A stretch of 20,891 nucleotides of DNA, taken from contig JAIRYY010000087.1 of NCBI GenBank assembly GCA_031267485.1, forward strand, positions 1 to 20,891. Reading direction: 5' to 3'. Positions 15,602-20,891 of this stretch are shown here, piece after piece. The notes beneath the pieces are model-generated. The model worked only from the letters and a program-made list of their open reading frames with translations. It did no database searches and was not told the origin of the DNA. A program made the translations under genes and the position numbers. Numbering within the stretch: position 1 is the stretch's first letter; each line of letters begins with the position of its first letter. Source of the stretch: Tannerella sp. (lineage in GTDB: Bacteria; Bacteroidota; Bacteroidia; Bacteroidales; Tannerellaceae).

Positions 15602-16399
15602 ATGAACAATCAATTTTCACTAAATGGAAAAATAGCTTTGGTGACCGGAGCTTCATACGGCATCGGATTTTCAATAGCGTCCGCGCTCGCCGAAGCCGGA
15701 GCAAAAATCGTTTTCAACGACATAAAGCCGGACCTGGTAGAGGGCGCAATGGAGAAATATAAAGCTGCGGGGATTGACGCTCACGGATATGTGTTTGACG
15801 TGACGGACGAAGAAAGCGTATGTTCGGCAATCGCCCGGATAGAGAGAGAAGTTGGCGTTATCGACATTCTTGTCAACAATGCCGGCATCATCAAACGCAT
15901 CCCCATGTGCGAGATGACGGCGGCTGAGTTTCGACAGGTTATCGACGTCGACCTGAACGGGCCGTTTATTATATCCAAAGCCGTCATTCCCTCCATGATT
16001 AAGAAAGGACACGGCAAAATCATCAATATCTGCTCGATGATGAGCGAACTTGGACGGGAGACCGTTTCCGCCTACGCCGCCGCAAAGGGTGGGCTTAAAA
16101 TGCTGACGCGCAACATTGGCTCGGAATTTGGCGAATACAACATCCAGTGCAACGGCATCGGGCCGGGTTACATCGCTACTCCGCAAACGGCGCCGCTGCG
16201 CGAAAAACAGGCCGACGGCTCGCGGCATCCATTCGATTCGTTCATCATCGCCAAAACGCCGGCTGCAAGATGGGGCACAACCGATGACCTCAAAGGCCCG
16301 GCCGTATTCCTGGCTTCCGACGCATCCAACTTCGTAAACGGACATGTCCTTTACGTCGACGGCGGCATCCTCGCCTACATAGGAAAACAGCCCAAGTAA
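15602..16399 (+). CDS. kduD: 2-keto-3-deoxygluconate 5-dehydrogenase (KduD-type SDR)
   Basis: Short-chain dehydrogenase of 265 residues; such proteins are often named gluconate 5-dehydrogenase, but beside kduI the expected reaction is reduction of 2,5-diketo-3-deoxygluconate to 2-keto-3-deoxygluconate with NAD(P)H. Motifs: TGASYGIG (15-22), NNAG (92-95), Ser145, Tyr158 and Lys162 as catalytic set (SAYAAAKGG), and YVDGG near the C-terminus. An acidic residue after the second strand (FNDIKP) suggests NADH preference. The start ATG follows an A/T-rich leader 27 bases after the DUF4861 gene. KDG kinase and aldolase are not in the window. Ends just before the inverted repeat at 16408. Confidence 0.93.
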   Translation: MNNQFSLNGKIALVTGASYGIGFSIASALAEAGAKIVFNDIKPDLVEGAMEKYKAAGIDAHGYVFDVTDEESVCSAIARIEREVGVIDILVNNAGIIKRIPMCEMTAAEFRQVIDVDLNGPFIISKAVIPSMIKKGHGKIINICSMMSELGRETVSAYAAAKGGLKMLTRNIGSEFGEYNIQCNGIGPGYIATPQTAPLREKQADGSRHPFDSFIIAKTPAARWGTTDDLKGPAVFLASDASNFVNGHVLYVDGGILAYIGKQPK

Positions 16400-16407
16400 G
16401 TTTCAAA

Positions 16408-16533
16408 AGCACGCAGATGACGCAGATTGGACGGATTTGCGCAGATTTTTATAAATATTAATCAGACGAAACGCAGATTATCAGCTAACTGACAATCTGC
16501 GTTCATCTGTAAAATCTGCGTTATCCGCGTGCT
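16408..16533. repeat. Long inverted repeat of ACGCAGAT units between convergent genes
   Basis: Two arms of 40 bases, 16408-16447 and 16494-16533, are inverted copies with about eight mismatches, starting AGCACGC and ending GCGTGCT. Each arm holds roughly three units related to ACGCAGATT. The 46-base centre contains one further unit. It fills the gap between kduD and the fucosidase gene, so folded RNA could end transcripts from both sides, though no T-run is present. Elements of this kind recur in intergenic DNA of many Bacteroidetes, as I recall. Confidence 0.88.
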
Positions 16534-16579
16534 AAATGACTTTCGGGACAGCTTCTTTCAAATCAATTTTTCCTGTCTA

Positions 16580-18160
16580 TCACCACAAGCCGGTGGTGTT
16601 TACTTTCAATATGTTGCAGGTGGTATATGCAAGTCTTTCCGGCATCTGGATTTTCAGGCCGTCCGGCTGCATCGACCATTTGACGGAATCGCTTCCGCCG
16701 ATGAGGGAGATGTTTTGCACCCTGCCTTTGAACAGTCCCTTTTTGGCGAGAGACCCGATGTTGACCTCCCTGCCTGCCGGATCGCCGAAGACGTGGATGT
16801 ATAGCGTCTTCCGATCCTTGTTGCAGGTAAAGCGATGCACGAAGTGATCCCAGGGTTCGGACGAGACGCGGCGTTCCTTGAACTTTCCTCCCGCGGAAAT
16901 GCCTCCCTCGCCATACACTTTCCACGGCTCCGTGGCGTAGATGGCTTCGCCGTTGGCCGCCAGCCATTCGCCGAACTCTTCGAGCACGGCATGCTGGTCG
17001 TCGGGGACGCTTCCGTCGGGGTATACGGCCACGTTGAGCAGCAGCGAGCCGCGTTTGCTGGCGATGTCCACCAGCAGCTCTTTCAGCGACCGCGCATTGT
17101 GGTGCAGTTCTGTGTTCTCCTCCGTTTTTAGGAACCAGTCCTTGTTGAAAGAGGTGTCTGTCTGCCAGTATTCCGCGGGCATGCCCTCCGCTATTCCCAT
17201 CTCGAAATCGAGAATCGTCCCCCGCTGCGCTTCTTTCACGGTGACGATGGACTGTATGGAGCCGTTCTGCTTCAGGCTGTTTTCATACAGTTTGATGCAG
17301 GCGTCGCGCATGGGCGGCGGAATCTGGTTGTCATCGAAATAGAGCATGTCCGGACGGTAATTGTTCACCAGATCCAGGTGACGCTGCCGCAGTTCGCTCT
17401 CGAAAGCATCGTACTTGTGGGCATACAACTGCTGCGGATCGAGGCCTTCCCACCATTTGCCCTTTCCGTCCTCCAGGGTGAGGTTGCCGTCGTAGGGCAC
17501 GCCCTTGCGCAGGCCGCTGACATCGGATCCGAAAGCGAATGAAAACCAGCCTTTCGCCCGGTAGGTGTGCGCCGTAGCCACCCATTTCAACTGACTGTTG
17601 CGGGCAGCTTCGGCAAACTCACCGAGCAGGTCGCGTTTAGGGCCTACGTTGACGGTGTTCCATTTGTGCACGGAGCTGTTGAAGAGGTCGAAATTGTCAT
17701 GATGATTCGCCATGATCGCCACGTAGCGCGCGCCCCATTTCTTGAACTGCCGGACGGTTTCCTCGGCATTGAACTTCTCCGCTTTCCAGAGGTTGCAGAG
17801 ATCTTTGTATCCGAACTCGGACTGATGTCCGTACGTCAGGCGGTGATAGGGCCATGCGGTCTGTCCCCACGCTTCGCCCTGCCCCAACAGTTCCGGCGGC
17901 ATGTACATGTGGCGGGCATACCATCCGGCCCCTTTTGCGGGGATCGACTGTGGCCCCCAGTGCAGCCACAGGCCGAATTTCACGTCTTTAAACCACTGCG
18001 GGCATTTGAACTGCTGAAAGACGTCTTCGTGCAGACCGGATGCCGCAAGATGGGCGCTCCCGGTTTTTCCCAGAAAATACTGCGGGGCAATGATGGATGC
18101 CGCCGCAAGAGCCGTTCCCCGTTTCAGGAAATGACGGCGTGATTGATTTTGTTCTGTCAT
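16580..18160 (-). CDS. GH29 alpha-L-fucosidase with twin-arginine signal
   Basis: Exported glycosidase removing terminal alpha-L-fucose. Residues 1-40 form a twin-arginine signal (SRRHFLKRG at 8-16 region, then a hydrophobic Ala/Ile stretch). The catalytic domain shows KFGLWLHWGPQSIP, NHHDNFDLFNSSVHKWNTVN (152-171), PDMLYFDDNQIPPP with the predicted nucleophile Asp276, YWQTDTSFNKDWF, and ELLVDIASKRGSLLLNVAVY; NGEAIYATEPWK precedes a C-terminal beta-rich domain. The usual D-G at the nucleophile is D-D here. Length 526 is normal. It starts 42 bases after the metallophosphoesterase gene and is probably in its operon. Linkage specificity cannot be told. Confidence 0.93.
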   Translation of the reverse strand: MTEQNQSRRHFLKRGTALAAASIIAPQYFLGKTGSAHLAASGLHEDVFQQFKCPQWFKDVKFGLWLHWGPQSIPAKGAGWYARHMYMPPELLGQGEAWGQTAWPYHRLTYGHQSEFGYKDLCNLWKAEKFNAEETVRQFKKWGARYVAIMANHHDNFDLFNSSVHKWNTVNVGPKRDLLGEFAEAARNSQLKWVATAHTYRAKGWFSFAFGSDVSGLRKGVPYDGNLTLEDGKGKWWEGLDPQQLYAHKYDAFESELRQRHLDLVNNYRPDMLYFDDNQIPPPMRDACIKLYENSLKQNGSIQSIVTVKEAQRGTILDFEMGIAEGMPAEYWQTDTSFNKDWFLKTEENTELHHNARSLKELLVDIASKRGSLLLNVAVYPDGSVPDDQHAVLEEFGEWLAANGEAIYATEPWKVYGEGGISAGGKFKERRVSSEPWDHFVHRFTCNKDRKTLYIHVFGDPAGREVNIGSLAKKGLFKGRVQNISLIGGSDSVKWSMQPDGLKIQMPERLAYTTCNILKVNTTGLW

Positions 18161-18202
18161 GATTACTGTTTTTATTATGTATAATATATTAATGTATGTA
18201 TC

Positions 18203-19537
18203 CTATTTTCTCCGGCGGGAAAGTTTCCGCGCGGAGAATGTCCAGCGTCCAAGTTCCTTAGCGGAGTGCAGGTCGTCCACAACGATTTCCAGCGAATTGC
18301 CCTCCGCCCGACCGTGGATGACCGTGATGTCGCCGTTCGGTCCCGGTCCGCCTCCGCATATCTGCGCCCACGTCCGTCCGGGAGTCGGCGCGTCGTATTT
18401 GAAACGGTGCATGTGCGCGACGATAACGCTCTGCACGCCATGTTTCGACAGGAGAGGCCCCCAGAGGTTGCCGGCCTGACGCTGGAACAGGGCATATCCC
18501 TCCAGCGAATCGCCGCCGTTGTCGTCCGGGTTGTCGGTGAAAATCGGGATGTGGCAGAACGCTACCACGAACGGCGCCGTTGCGACTTCCTGACTGTTCA
18601 GCACCCGTTCCAGCCAGTCGCGCTGGGCTGCCCGATAGGGTTCAAACCGTGCAAGTCCGCCCCATGCGGGATGAATGTCCGGCTTGTCCTCGCCCGTATC
18701 CAGTCCTATCATGGCCAGGGGACCAGTGCGAACGACAAAGTTCCGTCCCAGCGCGCGGTCGTCCGGATGATCCTGCCTCCATTCGGGGAAAAGCAGGCCG
18801 GTGTTTCTCGCCCACGCACCCCGGTAGTCATGGTTTCCGGGAACAAAAAGCATCGGCCGGCCGGTGGCGAAAGCGGCGCCTCCTGGACGCAGCGCGGCTT
18901 CAACGGCCTGGTCGGCGTTGTCGAAACTGTTGACCAGGTCGCCGTTCATGACCGTATAATCGGATCCGAGCTGCGACAGGCGGCGGGTCAGCATCTCCAG
19001 CGTATCCTGATGATTATGCGTGTCATTGATGACGGAGAACGTGGCGGCCGTTTTTTTCGCGCCCGCCGTCTCGAACGAGAAAACGTCGCCGTAGACGGGT
19101 TCTCCCTGCTCAAAGTTGTAGGCATTGATGAATTTGAATGGACGGGTAACCGTCCGGTAGAAGTAGCGGGTGTTTGATTTCAACCCTTCGATTTCAATCC
19201 GGAGAAAACGGTCGTGATGAGAGTTCTGTCCGAACACGTCTCCGTAGGCTGTCCGGATAAGGGCGTCTTTCGCCGTACCGAACTCGACGCGTCCGGCAGC
19301 GGGCTGTCCGACCGCCCAGACCACAGTAATACCCGTTTCGGTGGGACGCTGCAATACCGGAGGCGAATCCACGAGCGGCAACCCGGAGGATGCCGGCTCC
19401 TGACTGTTTTCCTCCCCGGCAATCAGATGCGGAGCGGTGAGCAATCCTGCCCCTGACAGGGTCAGGACCTCCAGAAACCGGCGACGGTCCGTCGGCTTCC
19501 GGTTCGATGTGATTTGCGATAAGTTTTCTGTTTTCAT
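18203..19537 (-). CDS. Purple-acid-phosphatase-like metallophosphoesterase with twin-arginine signal
   Basis: Exported dinuclear-metal phosphoesterase, substrate unknown. Twin-arginine signal with DRRRFLEVL (17-25) and a hydrophobic stretch to about 40. Residues about 55-155 look like the fibronectin-III-type domain that precedes the catalytic domain in purple acid phosphatases (ETGITVVW, LKSNTRYFYR). The catalytic domain has all five motif groups: NDTHNH (Asp172, His174), NGD (Asp200), PGNHD (Asn235, His236), FCHIP (His329) and AHMH (His375, His377), where Ala replaces the common Gly. Length 444. First gene of the pair with the fucosidase. Both genes are visibly richer in G and C than the ribosomal region. 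Confidence 0.92.
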   Translation of the reverse strand: MKTENLSQITSNRKPTDRRRFLEVLTLSGAGLLTAPHLIAGEENSQEPASSGLPLVDSPPVLQRPTETGITVVWAVGQPAAGRVEFGTAKDALIRTAYGDVFGQNSHHDRFLRIEIEGLKSNTRYFYRTVTRPFKFINAYNFEQGEPVYGDVFSFETAGAKKTAATFSVINDTHNHQDTLEMLTRRLSQLGSDYTVMNGDLVNSFDNADQAVEAALRPGGAAFATGRPMLFVPGNHDYRGAWARNTGLLFPEWRQDHPDDRALGRNFVVRTGPLAMIGLDTGEDKPDIHPAWGGLARFEPYRAAQRDWLERVLNSQEVATAPFVVAFCHIPIFTDNPDDNGGDSLEGYALFQRQAGNLWGPLLSKHGVQSVIVAHMHRFKYDAPTPGRTWAQICGGGPGPNGDITVIHGRAEGNSLEIVVDDLHSAKELGRWTFSARKLSRRRK

Positions 19538-19553
19538 ATGTTCGTTTTTTAGT

Positions 19554-19580
19554 GATTAATGATTAATGATTAGTGATAAT
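19554..19580. repeat. Short tandem repeat of GATTAAT
   Basis: GATTAAT-GATTAAT-GATTAGT followed by GATAATG, 7-base units directly upstream of the metallophosphoesterase gene (on its 5' side). Such runs are frequent in A/T-rich leaders. No function is evident. Confidence 0.7.
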
Positions 19581-19607
19581 GGCGTAGGGCACACCTCGTA
19601 GATACCC

Positions 19608-19635
19608 GTAGGGACGCGATGCTTCGCGTCTCTAC
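19608..19635. repeat. Short palindromic repeat element
   Basis: GTAGGGACGCGA (19608-19619) pairs with TCGCGTCTCTAC (19624-19635) around TGCT, one G-T in twelve pairs. It has the look of a dispersed REP-type hairpin. No T-run follows on either strand. Confidence 0.8.
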
Positions 19636-19656
19636 CTGTCCGGGGTAATTTTCTCC

Positions 19657-19725
19657 GTCATTGCGGGAAATGAAGCAATCCGGGCATGCCTGCCTGCCGG
19701 ATTGCTTCACTGCGTTTGCAATGAC
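19657..19725. repeat. Longer palindromic repeat element
   Basis: Two nested helices: GTCATTGC (19657-19664) with GCAATGAC (19718-19725), and GAAGCAATCCGG (19672-19683) with CCGGATTGCTTC (19697-19708). The whole is a 69-base hairpin with a GC-rich tip, the form of dispersed intergenic repeats known from many Bacteroidetes. Apparent short frames across it are by-products of the palindrome. Confidence 0.85.
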
Positions 19726-19781
19726 GACATCCGGTTTTACTCTATTTGCATATAACAATTTTACCATGCGATATATTGACC

Positions 19782-19857
19782 TTTAACACGGGCGCCCACA
19801 AGAGATGCCCATACATTTAACTTTTAACGCAGGCGCCCGCAAGAGGGCGTCCATACT
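19782..19857. repeat. Two direct copies of a 34-base unit
   Basis: Copy one is 19782-19815 and copy two 19823-19856, both beginning TTTAAC and containing GGCGCCC, CAAGAG, G-CC and CATAC; they differ at a handful of positions and start 41 bases apart. Each copy is itself partly self-complementary (GGCGCCC near GGGCGTC in copy two). Only two copies are here and the spacing is not that of a CRISPR array. Confidence 0.75.
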
Positions 19858-19921
19858 ACGCGAGGGATGCCGGTTTCTCATTCCTGGAGACTGTTCCCAC
19901 GCCGGACACATTTCACGGCTG

Positions 19922-19929
19922 CAAATATA
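19922..19929 (-). promoter_or_regulatory. Candidate -7 element upstream of the metallophosphoesterase operon
   Basis: On the minus strand the bases read TATATTTG followed by CAG, a full match to TAnnTTTG. No clear -33 box is present. If used, the start near 19915 would give a leader of nearly 380 bases that passes through all the repeats above. I see no better promoter closer to the gene at 19537. Confidence 0.4.
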
Positions 19930-19954
19930 TGTTTTAATTGTCATTTATCACTTG

Positions 19955-19993
19955 CATAAAATCGACAAATTATTTCACTATATCGATTTTATG
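19955..19993. repeat. Perfect 11-base inverted repeat
   Basis: CATAAAATCGA (19955-19965) and TCGATTTTATG (19983-19993), spaced by 17 A/T-rich bases. Nine T occur at about 20002-20010, nine bases further on, too far for a standard terminator. It could be an operator for the promoter at 19922 or an old element end. The remaining DNA to 20176 has no gene I can support; a 28-codon frame at 20059-20142 is noted only. Confidence 0.55.
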
Positions 19994-20176
19994 GAAAAAA
20001 CTGCTTTTTTTTTCGGCAGGCGGCGGCATTTGCTGTGGAAAAACATGAGAATTGTGGAGTGAAAGAACGGTTTCCCGGAGAACATTTCAGCATCATTAGC
20101 GAGGCCCCCGACGCCCTTATTGTAAACCTGAGTTCGATATAAGCGAAATCCGCAGGATTTTCATATTAATAGAAAA

Positions 20177-20197
20177 GTAAGCATTCAGTAAAGGCCG
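20177..20197 (+). mobile_element. Probable left end of an IS66-family element
   Basis: GTAAGCATTCAGTAAAGG begins 67 bases before tnpB and has the GTAAGC start typical of IS66-family terminal repeats. The right end lies outside the window, so neither the inverted partner nor the 8-base target duplication can be checked. Confidence 0.55.
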
Positions 20198-20243
20198 TAT
20201 TTTTCAATCGGGTTAGATTAGCGACCTTTGCGGTCAAAAAGGA

Positions 20244-20525
20244 ATGTTCTCACTGAATGAAAATCATCGTTATTATCTGTGTAGTATGGGAACAGATATG
20301 CGCAAGGGATTTAATACCCTATCGGGTCTTGTCACGAATATTTCCGGACAGAAACTTCCGGACGGATCGGTATATGTCTTTGTCAACAAGACGCGTACCA
20401 CAGTAAAGCTACTGCACTGGGAGCGGGGCGGATTTGTCATCTACCACAAACGGCAGGAAAGCGGTCGAATCTCCCGTTTCTTCCATTTGGAGAAGAAAGC
20501 ATCAGGGAAGAGACACCTGATATAA
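20244..20525 (+). pseudogene. tnpB: IS66 accessory protein TnpB, C-terminally truncated
   Basis: The product opens MFSLNENHRYYLC and has MRKGFNTLSGLV, VYVFVNKTRTTVKLLHWERG and GFVIYHKRQESGR, the signature of the IS66 Orf2/TnpB family, needed for transposition but of unclear biochemical role. Family members run to about 115-120 residues; here homology stops near residue 75 (20468), after which the frame continues with unrelated residues to a stop at 20523. In another frame the same bases read as IS66 transposase, so a deletion has joined the middle of tnpB to the transposase gene. No tnpA lies between the element end and this gene. Confidence 0.85.
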
Positions 20526-20891
20526 AGCCGTTAGTAGAGGAAATACAGGTGGAAGCCCACAAGCGCAGGACAAAACTGAAAGAGACCCGTAAAAAAGCCA
20601 TTCGCCAGGAAATACCAGCAGAAATTAAACGCCGTGTCCGGATAGTGGAACCGGAGGGAATCGACCCGGGAGCGATGGTAAAAACAGGGGAAGACGTGCG
20701 CGGGATACTGCAATGCACACCCGGAAGTTTTTATGTTGACCGGATTGTTCGTCCCGTATACAGGGAAAAACGGCAGCCTCGGGAGGCCGTCTCCACCCCC
20801 CCCATATACCAGGCGGAAGCCGTGGAGAGATACTGCATGACAACAATCCTGTCGAAAACGCTATCCACCCCCTGGCCCCGGGGCGAAAGAA
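20470..20891 (+). pseudogene. tnpC: IS66 transposase TnpC, internally deleted and frameshifted
   Basis: From about 20475 one frame reads FLPFGEES, then VEEIQVEAHKRRTK, RRVRIVEPEGID, GEDVRGILQCTPGSFYV and RIVRPVYREK, matching the middle of IS66 transposases (after the KLFG region, before the catalytic core). The N-terminal part of roughly 70-80 residues is missing. After about 20800 a different frame reads EILHDNNPVENAIHPLAPGR, corresponding to the C-terminal DNNPVENAIRPLALGR block that holds the last catalytic Glu. The several hundred residues in between, including the two catalytic Asp, are absent. The element cannot encode an active transposase. The sequence runs off the window end. Confidence 0.85.

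Noticed and set aside
19782..19857. CRISPR array
   Set aside because: Only two degenerate copies, spaced seven bases apart, with no unique spacers and no cas genes.
19570..20062. Reading frames of 65 and 85 codons across the repeat region (minus 19570-19767, plus 19805-20062)
   Set aside because: They run through palindromes and direct repeats, have no family resemblance, and their composition follows the repeats.
20059..20142. 28-codon frame beginning VKERFPGEHFSII just before the IS66 end
   Set aside because: Could be a gene remnant, but I recognise no family and it is too short to support.

Overview
The window reads as chromosomal DNA of a Bacteroidetes bacterium, most likely order Bacteroidales. 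Evidence: several promoters have the phylum-specific form TTTG - about 20 nt - TAnnTTTG; most starts lack a Shine-Dalgarno sequence and sit after A/T-rich leaders; the gene order ruvX-def-TPR-thrS-infC-rpmI-rplT is, as I recall it, conserved in this order; and an RNA with the position and boundaries of the Bacteroidales-1 RNA follows rplT. No species is assigned.

Layout. 1-714: 3' part of a polyprenyl-phosphate sugar transferase, cut by the window edge. 740-3858 (+): ruvX, def and a large secreted TPR protein, tightly packed. 4022-7323 (+): translation operon thrS-infC-rpmI-rplT, with an unusual infC start region and a hairpin before rplT. 7410-7653 (+): structured RNA with its own promoter and intrinsic terminator. 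7655-9798 (-): a two-gene operon, an LsrF-like thiolase/aldolase followed by a HAD phosphatase fused to a YdiI-like CoA thioesterase. 9930-11093 (-): OmpA-family porin. 11346-13399 (-): a nucleotidyltransferase/GHMP-kinase fusion followed by rfbA, probably for surface-sugar nucleotide synthesis. 13541-16399 (+): kduI - DUF4861 lipoprotein - kduD, the standard route from unsaturated uronates (pectin or other glycuronans) to 2-keto-3-deoxygluconate. 16408-16533: long inverted repeat between convergent genes. 16580-19537 (-): GC-richer pair encoding a purple-acid-phosphatase-like metallophosphoesterase and a GH29 alpha-L-fucosidase, both with twin-arginine signals. 19538-20176: a gene-free stretch packed with repeats. 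20177-20891 (+): an IS66-family element reduced to a tnpB piece and two tnpC pieces.

The first half is conserved housekeeping. The second half is accessory carbohydrate and envelope metabolism with repeats and a decaying transposon at its end. The points most worth following are the IF3-sensitive start of infC behind a strong Shine-Dalgarno, the RNA after rplT, the nucleotidyltransferase/GHMP fusion, the thiolase - phosphatase/thioesterase operon, and the Tat-targeted fucosidase/phosphoesterase pair. I saw no CRISPR array, tRNA or rRNA gene.
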